Of a stretch of DNA of 64,000 bases, positions 47,200 to 59,164 are shown in pieces (the stretch's first letter is position 1; each line of letters opens with the position of its first letter). Made by a program: the position numbers and the translations under genes. The notes beneath the pieces were generated by a model, which saw only the letters and a list, made by a program, of their open reading frames with translations, made no database searches and had not been told where the DNA came from. The stretch spans positions 44,766,022 to 44,830,021 of the forward strand of contig NC_052507.1 of assembly GCF_014356525.2 (NCBI RefSeq). The letters run 5' to 3'. The DNA is from Nilaparvata lugens (taxonomy: Eukaryota; Arthropoda; Insecta; Hemiptera; Delphacidae).

Positions 47200-47217
47200 T
47201 TCCTCGACCCAGCTCCA
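47200..47217 (-). other. Candidate primer binding site of BEL/Pao C
   Basis: Minus strand tggagctgggtcgaggaa, three bases inside a CA that could end the LTR (47222-47221). The three-base spacer equals that of BEL/Pao A. It lies 404 bases upstream of the gag ATG. Confidence 0.45.
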
Positions 47218-47559
47218 ACGTGACGTCTGCAAATGAGCGCTAGGAATGCGCTGAAGACCAATTGGATTGAGTGGTATGGATGGTGGCTTGTTCACCTCAA
47301 ATGAAAGCTATTGATAGCACATCTTGCCATTGGAACTGCAAAGTGTCTTGTACATGTGCGGCCGGGATGAACAATGATTCCTTCTGGAAGTACACAAATA
47401 CACAATTGTTATCATGATGTAAAACCAGTTAATGCTAGAACAATGTTACAAAAATGGGACGCTACCATACAGCCTGCCTGAATTGGGTAGTATTATACTG
47501 AAAACAGAGGGCTTTGAACAAATCTATGGGTTACCCAGAATTTCCAAATTTGAATGATG

Positions 47560-47870
47560 TGTGTTGTGAGGACCACTAGCTAGAATCTGGACATCTGGCC
47601 CAGCAGGAGCAAATGTTCTCTGGCTCGGCAGGAGCAAATACTCTCTGGCCCGGCAGGAGCAAATATCATCTGGCCTGGCAGGACTAAAATATTATGAGGG
47701 AACTCGGGGGACTAATGCTTGGGGCGTAAATCCAACCAGACGTCAAACAACGACCAAGTATAAAAGCCAGATTTTGTCAAATCAGACTTCTATACCATCA
47801 GTCCCTCGACACACAATATTGAATAAACAACTACCTTTGAGTGAGATGTTCATTCAACCTATGGTACAGG
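47560..47870 (+). other. LTR-like promoter/terminator unit with 25-bp repeats
   Basis: On the plus strand, after tgttgtgaggacc (47563), there are four 25-bp repeats (47595-47690), a TATA-like tataaaa near 47760, an aataaa near 47824 and then tggtacaggatagc, which could be a primer site. This order looks like a solo LTR in the opposite direction to the BEL elements around it. No target duplication was found. Confidence 0.3.
47595..47690. repeat. 25-bp tandem repeat, four units
   Basis: ctggcccggcaggagcaaat and variants begin at 47595, 47620, 47645 and 47670, exactly 25 bases apart. Confidence 0.95.
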
Positions 47871-48756
47871 ATAGCAAGAAGCAGATCCTGGCGCTGGTAC
47901 AATTTCCTGGAAAAGTACTATTCTAAGCTAGACTAAGTGGCAACTAAATAGTTCCTTTCTAATTAAAGCATGAATGACAGCCATGGCTGTATGTTGAAAA
48001 TATATCAGTTTGAGGTAAGGTAACCCTGTTGAATGAGAACAAATGATTGAAAATATACTGACTATAATTATACTCTCACTTTTTCGAGAGTTTATGATTA
48101 GCAATACAAATTGTTGATATGAAAATAAAAATCCTGAAATGGTAGCAACTGTGCCTGATTGACTACTCCTGAACACACATGTAGAAATAAGTATATGAAT
48201 ACAAATTGAATAACTGTAAATATGAAGCAAGCAGCAAATTGAATTAATGTCTGTTGTCTTAAATTTACAATACCATAAGAATGTCGATGATCACTGAAAT
48301 AAAATATATTGCATACAATAATAATTGACTGCTACACTTGCTTGCTTCAAATAACTGGATTAGCTAATACATTGCATAATGAAATATTGCAGCTGCATAA
48401 AAATATAATATCAATAATAAATCATAACTGAATAATTGCAAGAAATCGTAGATAATAAATTGTTGAGTCAATACATAATATTATTTGAAACAAATATATG
48501 AAAATTAGAAATGTATATAATTATGTCAGTTCAATACAGTCAATTTATGCTCAATAAGAATGAGTATGGTACGTGAGTGAAGGAAATAATATGTATGTTT
48601 ATTGGTTGTAATTGAGTAGGTTGACTGGATATTAATAAGAACGAATATGTTATAGGTTATGTTAAGTGAAGAATAGACGGCAGACGAAATCTAACATAGA
48701 CTGAGCCCCGTTGGGAAATTCGTGAATTTTCAACAAATGAAAAATAAGAAAATATG
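47871..48756. other. AT-rich stretch downstream of BEL/Pao B pol
   Basis: The 3' LTR of element B should start here. I found no sequence matching the region upstream of its gag, so the LTR is either lost or too diverged to see by eye. Confidence 0.4.
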
Positions 48757-51700
48757 TTAGATGAGTGTGTTGTCCATTTCATCATCAAATGGAAGTGGAG
48801 CCACGCTAGAAATAGCGCATTCATAGACTCCTGACTCAGTGAACACAGAGATCACTCTGACCTTACCATCGGAGCCACTCACAACATTTGTTATGCGGCC
48901 AAGCCTCCAAGCGGCTGGGGAAGTGCCAGGGTCTTTCAACAGAACCAGAGTGCCAGTTTTAATATTATCTGAAGAAGATGTCCATTTGTGTTTCTTCTGA
49001 AGAGTCACAAGGTACTCATGTGACCATCATTCGCACAACTGCTTATTCATGTCATTAATTCTGTTCCAATGTTGAATTTTATTAATGTGTTTTGAGTTGA
49101 TTGTTTTCACTGGAAGGGCATTGAGTGGTCGACCAATGAGAAAATGTCCAGGGGATAGATAGGCCAGATCATGGGGGTATTCAGAAAGTGGAACAACAGG
49201 CCTTGAATTTAGAATAACTCCGATTTGAGCACTGAGAGTGTACATTTCCTCAAAATTGAGAATTTGTTTCAATGTTACAACTTTGAAAATTTTTTTAAAG
49301 CTACGAATAGAGCACTCCCACAGTCCACCAAAGTGCGGGGCACGGGGTGGAATGAAATTCCACTGAATGCATAAGTTGGAAGCAGATCGCTGAATAGCTT
49401 CTTGATTTTGATAATCAGCAAGAAAATCGAAGAGCTGTTGTAATTCGCTGTTTGCTCCAACAAATGCAGTGCCATTATCAGAGTAAATCGAGTTAGGAAT
49501 GCCTCTTATGGAAACAAACCTGGAAAGAGCAGCGAGAAATGATTTTGTAGACAGCTCAGTTACTACTTCCAAGTAATCGGCGGGAGTTGCCATACAAATA
49601 AACAAAGCTATATGAGCTTTGGAAAATGTGCATGATTTGGGGCCACCTAGACAAAGACTAAACAGACCCATATAATCAACACCTACATTCAAAAATGGAG
49701 AACTGATATTCACACGAGCAGCAGGGAGTTGACCCATAATCTGCTCTGCTTTAATCTGTGAAAATCTGAAGCATTTGATACAAGTACGGAGTGTATCCTT
49801 GATGACACGTCTTGTGGACAATATCCAGAAACGTTGACGAATAGATGCCATGGTGGCTTGTACACCAGCATGAGACAATTTTTGATGAATAGGAAAAATC
49901 AAAGCTTTATTAAACTTATACTTTTTGGGTAACAGTATTTGGTGTTGAAAGTTGAATGGTACATCTGAATGTAATAAACAGCCACCAACACGTAACAGAC
50001 CATCACTATGTATAAATGGTGGAAGTGCATGAATTTTACTCCTAGCATCCAACTCCAAGTTTTGACGCAAACGCTGAAGCTCATAACTGAATGCCTCTTC
50101 TTGAATAGCTTCAAGAAGCTGGATTTCAGCATCCTGAATCTCGGACACCAAAAGTTTACCAGAATGCTTATCACTGGGGTGGTTGCAATTATGAATGGAG
50201 CGCAAAATATATGCAACAACACGAATCATTTTATTGGGGTTAGAAATGCGACCAGTCAGCTTAGATAATGTAGAGTCAGATATACTATTTGCAAATACAT
50301 TAAGGCTAGTGGAAACAATGAAGTTTGTGGAAAAGGAATCCCAGTGTGAATTTGGCTCAGACAACCAGGCCGGCCCATGCCACCATAGGTTACTTTTGCA
50401 GAGCTCTGAAGGAACTGAGCCCCGTGAAATGATGTCCGCAGGATTATCCTTTGATCTCACATGATTCCAAGTGAACTGTGCAGTTGTCTCCTGAATTTCA
50501 GCAATACGAACAGCTACAAAAATATCTTTGCGCTCAGGCAACTCACGGATCCAACTACAGACTGTAGTGGAATCTGACCACAGAAAGACCTTATTGATAA
50601 CGACATTGAGTTGTTTAAAGGCTACTAGAACACGATTGATAAGATGTGCAAGTAGCAATGCAGCTTGGAGTTCCAATCTTGGAATGGTCAGAATTTTCAA
50701 GGGTGCTACACAAGATTTAGAACAGATTAGCCTAGTTTGAATTTCATTAGAGATCGATCGCATGTAGACACAGGCTCCATAAGCCACAGAACTGGCATCT
50801 GAAAATCCATGCAATTCAATACTTGTGGCTTCATTAGCAAATAATACACAACAGGGAATTGAAATTTGTGTGATGTCAGGGAGTTGACGAAAAATACTTA
50901 ACCATTGATTTGGGATATCAGAAGGCAATTTATCATCCCAATCCAACTTCAACAACCACAACTTTTGCAGCAGGATTTTGGGAAGAACAACAACTGGATT
51001 GACCAGCCCCAGTGGATCATAAATGCTTGCAATGACTGATAAGATTTCTCGTTTAGTGAAAGAGGTTTTCTTCAATTCCTCAATGACATTGGAGTCGATT
51101 GATAATTCATCTGTAGTGGAATTCCAAAACAGGCCTAGTGCCTTACTAATGCCACTATTGGCATTTGAGACTGGTGAAATTTCAGAAGATTCTATTAAGT
51201 ATGATGAGATAAAATTGATTAGATCAGTTGAACAAGAACAAAATTTACAAAGTTCAAAACAACCCTTTTGAAGAAGTGCTATTAATTCATGAGCTAGAAA
51301 TGTAGCATGTTCCACATTGACACTTCCTGATATACAGTTGTCCACGTAAAAATCCCTGTGAAGAGATTGAAAAACATCTGAATTGGGATCAGCTTCTAAT
51401 TCTGCAAGCTTGTTCAATGTATGTGTAGCCAAAAATGCGGCAGGAGCGGTGCTATAGGTGACAGTATTTAGACAAAATTCTTGTAGAGGTAGGGATGGGT
51501 CATTACGCCAAAATATTCTGTGAAGATTTCTATCACTGGGATTGAGGAGCACTTGGTGATACATTTTTGCAATGTCTGCAGTGAAAGCAACTTCATGAAT
51601 ACGAAAACGTAATACAATGTCGAATAAGTCTGACTGAACATTAGGACCCTTAAAGAGCAATTCATTTAATGACACACCTGTGTTGGTTTTTGCACTGGCA

Positions 51701-52205
51701 TCAAATACTACGCAGAGTTTAGTGGTGGTGGAATGGGGCTTGAATACTGCATGATGTGGAATGTAGTAAGTCTTCTCACTGGGAGCAGGAGGGTCAACAG
51801 GACTCATATGTCCTAACTCTTGATATTCCTGCATGAATTCAATGTACTAAGATTTCAATTCAGGATTCTTAGAAAGCTTGGTTTCCAATGAATCGAAGCG
51901 TTTTTTGGCTTGAAATTGGGATTGACCCAAATCAGAAAAATTGTCCTTTCGGGGCAATGATACAATAAATCGGCCATCATCACCACGAATAATGGTTTTA
52001 TCATAATGCTTTCCAACCCTGACCGTTTCAGGAGCTGGAAAAGCAGGTTGAGACAGTTCTTCAATCTGCCAGAATCGTTCCAATTGGTTGGAAATCTCAC
52101 TACTAGAAATAAAGTTGGAGTTGACATGATTAGAACGAGGGACGGGTAATGAAAGTTGAAATGCACCAAAAACAATCCAACCCAACCGGGTGTATTGAAG
52201 AATGA
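48757..52205 (-). pseudogene. pol: pol of BEL/Pao B, nearly open
   Basis: One reading frame runs from a fusion point near 52195 to the TAA region at 48757, broken only by stops at 51847 and 49027. Order: pre-RT segment starting TRLGWIVFGAFQLS, RT (FDASAKTNTGVSLNELL, TADIAKMYHQVLL, YSTAPAAFLA), RNase H (HGFSDASSVAYGACV, LELQAALLLAHL, LWSDSTTVCSWI, NPADIISRG), integrase zinc finger (HQKLSHAG and CIKCF), catalytic D in GVDYMGLF, D in IYSDNGTAFVGA and E in HFGGLWECSIRS, then a DUF5641-like tail. The RT active site reads YVDN where YVDD is expected, so the second catalytic aspartate is lost. Protease is absent. Confidence 0.93.
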
Positions 52206-52919
52206 AAATCATCGGCAGGTACATTGGCTACCCTATGTAATGCTTCACCAGAAAGCACTTGTTTCAAGTATTGAAATTTTACATTGTCAGCAACAGACGT
52301 GTTGTCAGCTACAATGGAGGAAAATGCTGATCTGAATTCTAGCCAGTGTTCAAATTCACCATTGAACCTAGTAAGGGGAATCTCTGGCAATTTGAAATGC
52401 TGAAATTGAAATGTTGAAGGAGTGGCCATCTGAAAACTTGAATGAGGTTGAATTTGGTTAGTATTACTTACATTGGGTGTCATTTGCACCATGTTAGGAA
52501 TCTGTATGTGCTGTTGATTAAGATTCATAGCTTGAGGAGCTGGAGATATATTCACTGTCTAATTGTTTGCAGAGCTATCTTGAGATAATTCTTGATTGCA
52601 AAATGCTTGTTGCTGAAGCATTTTTTGTTGATTTCCAAAAGTTTCACAAATAATATTTAGTTAAGCCATCATAGATGTAAATTTCTTTGTAAAGCTAGTA
52701 TGAATGTCCTGGTCTATTGACTCAGGATCAATTTCAAAGTAACTATCATCATAGAGTTGCTCAAGATAGATCAGGCGACTGCGCACTGTCAATAAAGTTT
52801 GGTAGTCTTCATTTGAATTTACAACAAAGTTGAAGTAGTCATCATATTGTCTATTAACCTCCTTAACAATTCCTACCCATCGACACACAAGCTACTCTGA
52901 TTTAGCTTTTGGAGACATG
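52130..52919 (-). pseudogene. gag: gag of BEL/Pao B, C-terminal part deleted
   Basis: Begins MSPKAKSE at 52919, then a stop, then RQYDDYFNFVVNSNEDYQTL. Stops at about 52661 and 52559 follow, then a DUF1759 core: PLTRFNGEFEHWLEFRSAFS and VKFQYLKQVLSGEALHRV. After ADDFHSS (about 52195) it changes directly into pol sequence in another frame. The zinc knuckles and the whole protease are missing, so a deletion joins mid-gag to the start of the pre-RT region. Confidence 0.85.
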
Positions 52920-53317
52920 ATTTTAATCAAGTTATGAATGCAAACTTATAAAAATAATTTGAGCGATATGACCTGACTCTCCAGAGCTTTACAATGATTA
53001 GCACTGCTCACTTGTCCCAAATGGTTTGATGTGGAGTCAATTGAGATTGAAGGACACCAGCCTTGAGTGTGCAGTTTGGGTAGTCAGCTAGGCAACCGAG
53101 ACACCGTATAAGTGATAGCGGCGTGGTGCAGTGTGCTCTGAGATGACAGCAAAGTTTCCTTAAAACCAAATACACAGTGTATTAATCCTAAATATAAATT
53201 GATACAACATAAGACAGCTATGTGAATGATAAGTGCTGAGTCATTTGGCATTGATAACTTGGCAAAGTGTTGCTATTTAGAATTTCAAACGCAATTTTGA
53301 TTTTGAGGATTGCTAAT

Positions 53318-53340
53318 CCCATCGACGGCGTGGGGGACCA
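53318..53340 (-). other. Candidate primer binding site of BEL/Pao B
   Basis: Minus strand tggtcccccacgccgtcgat, about 420 bases upstream of gag, a spacing like element C. The LTR edge beside it is not certain. Confidence 0.35.
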
Positions 53341-56300
53341 AGAACTTATATGTATGATCTGGATGAAAAGAGCAGTGGACTTTGATAATAAATAAATGAA
53401 ACAACTAAGAGTGTTATTTCTGAATCTAACTCAATCATACATAAAGTTTCAAATGATTGTTGTACATTCAAAATTGATCAGAAATTGAATGCAAAACGAT
53501 CATCAAAGTTACTGGTAGCTAGATAGCTTAGGGGAAATTAATTAATGAATACTAGGAAAGGTCAATGCCAAATGAGAACAATAGGTTTATAATCATACAA
53601 AATTATATTTTGATAAATGAAAGATTGGTGCAAGATAAAAACTTGAACATACAAAAGTTCTAGAAGTGCAAGTAAACATATATTGAGTCAAGAATGAATG
53701 ACAATAATAAATCAATTGATGAAATTCCAAAAATTAATAACTACACTTTAAAATGTGATGTTTATTACATGTGTGCAATCAACAATCAATGTGATGCTAA
53801 AGTTTCTTAATACTTCTGAGTTGTAGTTACAGGTAAGCAAAATTTCAAATGGAATAGATGAAAACTATAGTATTAGAAAATATTAAAAAGATTGAGTGTG
53901 AAAACCTTCTAATAAAAATTGATATAAGTGATGTTACTGGAATGCAATTTCAACGAGAAATACAATACTGATAATACAATCTTGTAAGTGACTTATAATG
54001 CAGTTATGACTTATAATGCAGTTAATGAAAGTATAATTAAATCAAATTTGATTGTAAAACATTTATTAATCTTCAAAATTAGATGTAATATTTGAATATT
54101 GAGATACTAAAGATAATATGTAATGTTACAAAGATTCTTGTGACCCTAGATTGGAGAATAAACTTAAGAACAAATTGATTGAGGCTGTTAAAATTGAATT
54201 GATTAACTAGAGTTTGTAAAAAAGGCTTGGAATTGCCAAACATTAACATTCATGATAAAAATTCTCACAAAACCAAACAAGGGACTGGAACAAAGAATCA
54301 CAATAATTGAAGCTGAAAATTGTGAAAAAGATTCTTACAAATCCAAGCAAGGGAATGGAACTAAGAATCAAAATAATTGAAGCTGATAATTGTAATCAAA
54401 AGTCAAATTATAATAACTTTGACTAGAATGAAAGATAATTGAAAAGATTCACAAAAATTTGGTGTACATAATACATGTTAATTCAGGCTTAAGCCAGTGA
54501 ATGGCAATGTGAAACAAGTTGCTAAATTTCAAAATGACAATGAGGATGGCCTAATGAATAAATGGTCAATAAAATCTGATTTTTTTGATTAACTATTTTG
54601 AAAATCAAAAACAGGAGATAGTATGTATATGTAAAAGAAAAGGTAAATTAATACAAAATACTTAGCTCAATGTAAGATTAGCAGCTTCAAAGTGCCAAGA
54701 GATAGGACATGTCCAGGCCCAGACATGTCGATGGGAAGCTGCAGCAGAAGCAGGACTACTGGAGGAGCAAATATTCTCACGAATCAAGAGAAACATGGAG
54801 TTGAGCGAGGATCCAAAATGAAGAAGTTGTTCCAAGGGAAGAAAAGCGGCAACAATGTGGCTATTAGTGGTTAACAGCTACAACACAGTAAAGTCACAGT
54901 GCAACGTGATGCAACAGCGAGACAATCTTATGTGAAGAACTTGGAGCACAACTCAAATTTGTAGAAAGTGAGTTAGAATTGCAGAACGAATGTTTGAGAG
55001 ATGCAATTTGATTGAAATTGTTAAAAACTTACGATTGATTGATGACTTGACTGTAGACACTTTATAACATTTGAAAAGTGATCTGAAGATTGAGATTGAG
55101 TGCAAAAGAACGGTTTCAAAACTTGAAGAATGCAGAGCTACATCATCTCTGAACAAAAGCGAGTTGGAGCGAACGACTGAAGTAGTTTACAAGAGACAAA
55201 GCAGGGGGTAACGCTGTGTTGTACTACACAGAACCAAAAAAACAAGTTAAAAAAGTTTAGACCTGGAAACAACCTAAACAGGACAATCGAAAAAAAACTT
55301 TAAAAAATATGCAATGTATTCTAAAGCTTTAAATGAGGAAAGACTGACGAAAAACAAGAGAGCGACCAACAAGTCAGCTGATTAAAATAAAGTTGGCAGT
55401 GGAAGCTCACCAAGATTCAAACACTGCCAGCGCGACTACTACAAAGAAACAATGCACTGCACTCTGCATTGGGCCCAATACAAAATGATGAAATGAAATT
55501 TCTCACTTGATGCCTTTGGATGAAAATTGACTATGCCTCGAATATGGATCGCTCACGGTGTGGCACAGGCAGGGTGTTGACGGCTAAGTTCGGTGACGTT
55601 TTAATTTTTTATATTTAACCTCACTCCATAATTAATCAAAAATATATAAGAGACGGTACTTGGTGCTGATTTACAGTTATTTGGGACATTTACTTTTGAA
55701 ACATTTAAATGGGGAACATTCAACCATGGTTGTTCACCGCCAGATGATCATCTGGAAAGTGGTTATTCTTGAAAATACTTAAGTTCATACACCCTTGAAT
55801 AAATAAATCCGGGCTTCTGATTGGTTGATTCAATTAAAAATGGCTTTCATCACAATGACGTTTGCAAATAAAGAAAGTAGTTCCCAGATGTAGTGATTCA
55901 AAATCAGTAACTTACATAAATTTGAAACAGGGATACTCTTTAATACAAACAAAAGTCGAACCTCTTATCACTAAAACATACCGTATGAAGCTAGCTTCTC
56001 CCTTATCAGACATCACATTCACGTGGTGATTACAATAATCACTGACCTACAATAACATTGGCACAAGCCATGTGATACAGTGATGTGAAGTGTGAGGAAA
56101 TAAAAAATAAATACAATAAATAAATTTTAATTCTACAGAAGAAAATAGAGCAATAGCAAGGGAGGCTAATTTTGATAATAACCATACAAAGATAAGCGTT
56201 TGACAGGTGATTGTCTGCTTATAACCACAATTCAACTACTATATACCAGTGAGTAAACACAACTTCAATTTATTTATTTTATTGCAACTTGTCTTCCAAT

Positions 56301-56512
56301 ATTTTCTAATTCAACACCTTCAAGATATTTTATGAATTCAAATATTAAAAATAAAGAACATTCTTCTCGTTTTATTGACAGGTAGATAATTTATGAGGCT
56401 TTACTCCTTTGACATATTTTAAAAACATGTTGGCTGAATGAGGTTAGTTTTCTAATGATTCCTATTCATAAAAATAATTTTATATGGAAAAGAGTGCATA
56501 ATAAATACATTA
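53341..56512. other. Unresolved stretch, probably including the 5' LTR of BEL/Pao B
   Basis: No gene is supported. It contains a 70-bp tandem duplication at about 54265-54400 and GC-richer sequence at 54690-54870. The short plus-strand frame there has no motif. A matching 3' LTR was not found below 48757. Confidence 0.35.
54265..54400. repeat. 70-bp tandem duplication
   Basis: caagggactggaac near 54278 recurs as caagggaatggaac near 54348. aataattgaagctga also recurs at the same 70-base offset. Confidence 0.85.
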
Positions 56513-56523
56513 TTATATATATA

Positions 56524-56568
<45 letters not shown>
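56513..56568. repeat. TA microsatellite
   Basis: About 28 TA units with one short interruption. Confidence 0.95.
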
Positions 56569-56572
<4 letters not shown>

Positions 56573-57059
56573 AATGACATACAAGATAAGATACATAGTG
56601 AAACATTATAAACATAAGGTGAGATAGTAGCAGTAGTTACATTAGCTAGGTCTTGTATTGGTTTACAAAAACTTCTCATGATAGAAATATTTCTATTCTC
56701 TATAATTTGATTTTCCTATAATTCATTTGTCAATTTTAGTTCCTTAAAAAGAAGAATATCGTGACACAAGGGCCCTGATTTATTTCAATTTGAACAAATT
56801 GAGCTTTTGCATAAAGAGTACATTGTGAGAATTTCAAATAAATCTACATCAATGTCATGATTGCGAGCTAAAATTGTACTCAGAACTAAACAAATTCCTT
56901 ACAATGACTTGACAATTCATAGGGCGTACAACAGCATTCCTATAAACTAATTCTAAAAAAATAATAAGATGTTGGAACTATGTCTGCAATCATCTTATGT
57001 ACAAAATGAATAATAAACTACAATAAAACTCGTTACACGATATGTGTGGATTATTTGAA
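56569..57059. other. AT-rich non-coding stretch
   Basis: Nothing recognisable. The gag-bearing element copy 2 breaks off at about 57060-57150. Confidence 0.45.
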
Positions 57060-57098
57060 GAATCCCACTAATAACAAATTCAAAAAGGATGCAGGTTA

Positions 57099-58417
57099 CT
57101 ACAAAATTTGACACTGCGGTCTGCAAGTATGTACATTAAGGTAAGATGTGGGTATCTGTGTGATATCTGCTAGTGCGTCCAACTGTTTACTTCTGCTCCA
57201 ACATTGTTCTAGGAAGACAGCAATAAACTCATCCAAAGACGAAAACTCATGGACTCTACTCCAGAAAAACAACAGGGGTTCACCGCTCAGCAAGCTGGTT
57301 AATTGGAGCCGCCACATGTTCCAAGAGGTGGGTGCAAGAGTTTGGACCAGTTTTATTTGATCGATAAACAGTTTAGGCTGTAGATGGCAATCAGTATTAT
57401 CAAATCAACCCAGTCCATTCAGTATGCCAGTTGAATTAATACTATCATTCGACTGGATTATTTGAGTTCTTTGAAGGTGTTGATGGACTTGGTTTTCTAA
57501 TTCTATTATTTTATCCTGAGTTATTTGCCACTGATTATTATTTGAAGTTTTATTGATCTCTATTTCCTGATTTGGCTTTATTAATGTTGATTGTTGCTCT
57601 TGGACAGCTGCTTCTAAAGATCTGCAAGACTCTCCATTCTGATTAGTATTAATTAATAATCGATTTATTTGCATGCACATACTGGTTTGTTTGTTATGGA
57701 TAGATGCAATGGTATTAGTGTTTTTATCTATGATAGATGTTATGCTCTGATTTGTAATTGTGACTTGTTCCTGAATTTCTTTTTGCAATCGGCTTTGATT
57801 CTTGTTCCTATTTCCTGGATTTTTGTGCTGTTTTGTACTGATAAGTTATCTATCCATTCATTTAATTTACATGTAATGGTGTCTATCTGTGCTACTGAGT
57901 CTTTTGTAATTTTTGCCTGATCTTCCATTTTTAGATCTATCATCACCATTAGTTCCTCCCAATAGCTTTCTACCTTGTTATTAATAGTGTTACATTTATG
58001 TTCTACCGCTTGTATTTTGTCCGTTGTTTCCTTCATGCCCTGTTCTACTGCTTTTTTAGCTGAAGCTTTAATTTATTTATTTTCTACTTTAATTTCTTGC
58101 ATCAAATCGCTCATTGCATTCTGTAACATAATTGTAAATATACTGCTAGTTTGGTCCATTATTACCTTTGTTAATGGGTCTAGTTCAGTGTTTGATAACA
58201 TGCTCTGTTTCCCCAGATGTGATTCTGACTCCTGAAACGCTGGATCCGCAGGCTCCTCTTCGCCCCCCTCGATGTCGACATCTGCTACCCCAGTATTCAG
58301 TGGTGCGTCGGTAGCTTCGATCTGAGTGGACGATAGTTGCTGTAAACCTTGAGTATCGAAAACAATTGAACTGACACTTCCAGGTTCCCTCTCCCGTGGC
58401 GTATTGATGTCGCTCAT
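57099..58417 (-). pseudogene. Gag-like gene, copy 2 (truncated and frameshifted)
   Basis: Starts at ATG 58417-58415 with MSDINTPREREPGSVSS and is open to 58073 (EGGEEEPADPAFQESESHLG, then ELDPLTKVIMDQTSSIF). The next part is split into frames reading a glutamine/asparagine-rich coiled-coil-like segment (57405-57788) and then LTSLLSGEPLLFFWSRVHEF with DEFIAVFLEQCWSRSKQLD. The sequence leaves the family pattern at ADIT. Compared with 17432-19208, many changes in the N-terminal part are at third codon positions, so the frame was coding in both lineages. Confidence 0.72.
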
Positions 58418-58509
58418 TGTGGATTCGATGTGCTGGGAGTCGACAAAGTGGGATCTGGACAACTGCCGTTTATATATGAAACCTCGGAATTAGCCGGAGT
58501 GTGGTTCAT
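58414..58509 (-). other. Conserved micro-frame upstream of gag, copy 2
   Basis: ATG at 58509-58507, 31 codons, reads MNHTPANSEVSY and DPTLSTPSTSNPQ. Its TGA (58416-58414) overlaps the gag ATG (58417-58415) as ATGA. Such an overlap can permit reinitiation in some retroelements. In copy 1 the overlap is absent (ATGG). Confidence 0.5.
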
Positions 58510-59145
58510 ATTGATACTGTGTGAGAATTGAAATTTAAAAAAGTGAAAAAGTTTAAGCAACAAGGCCTTTATAGTGGTCCACAAGTAGAATTTACAAGTG
58601 TGAATGAAGTGGTAACAGTGATAAAAAATTTTCAAAACAAAAACAAGAAAAAACAGGTATTTATCAATTGCAATATAATTTGAAGCTTGTTATATCTCAT
58701 TTCCTATCTAGATCTGTCAATTTGCTCAGTATGCCTGTATTTATAACTATACGGCCTTCTTTTACAAATAATATTATACCAAAAGAGATCAAATATCGAC
58801 TTCAGACTAGCTTCTTGCTGATTGCATCCTATATTATTTTTAAACTGACTTATATTTGACTTGCTAATGAATTGATAAAATTCAGCAATTTAAACCCATA
58901 AAATATTCTAAAATATAGTTTCAAAAATAATAGAATTATTAAAATAATTATTCTCCTTCACATAAAGCTATTAAGCTATTATTACTTCCCAAACAATAGT
59001 TTTTTACTTGCGATCATGAACAAGATCTCACTGTCTATCATCCATTCATGACAAATCCCAATCTGTATTGACTTGTCTATCAGCGATATACAGCCTTGAT
59101 TTGTACTCAATGATGTAATTTTATGAGTTCTGCTCTCATCACCAG

Positions 59146-59164
59146 CCCCATGTTGGATTGGCCA
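59146..59164 (-). other. Primer-site-like block, copy 2
   Basis: Plus strand ccccatgttggattggcca resembles the tRNA-Lys 3' end (ccccacgttgggcgcca) with several changes. Same place as 19845-19860 in copy 1. Confidence 0.45.

Larger units (their letters stand above)
45297..47222 (-). mobile_element. BEL/Pao element C, 5' part only (gag region)
   Basis: Primer site and gag are present in correct order on the minus strand, but protease and pol are missing. The gag end runs directly into the pogo-like remnant. Its LTR would lie above 47221, but I could not find a partner LTR. Confidence 0.65.

Noticed and set aside
47871..55600. LTR pair for BEL/Pao B
   Set aside because: Compared both sides of the element by eye and found no shared stretch long enough to call LTRs. 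A self-alignment of 47000-48760 with 53340-55600 would settle it.
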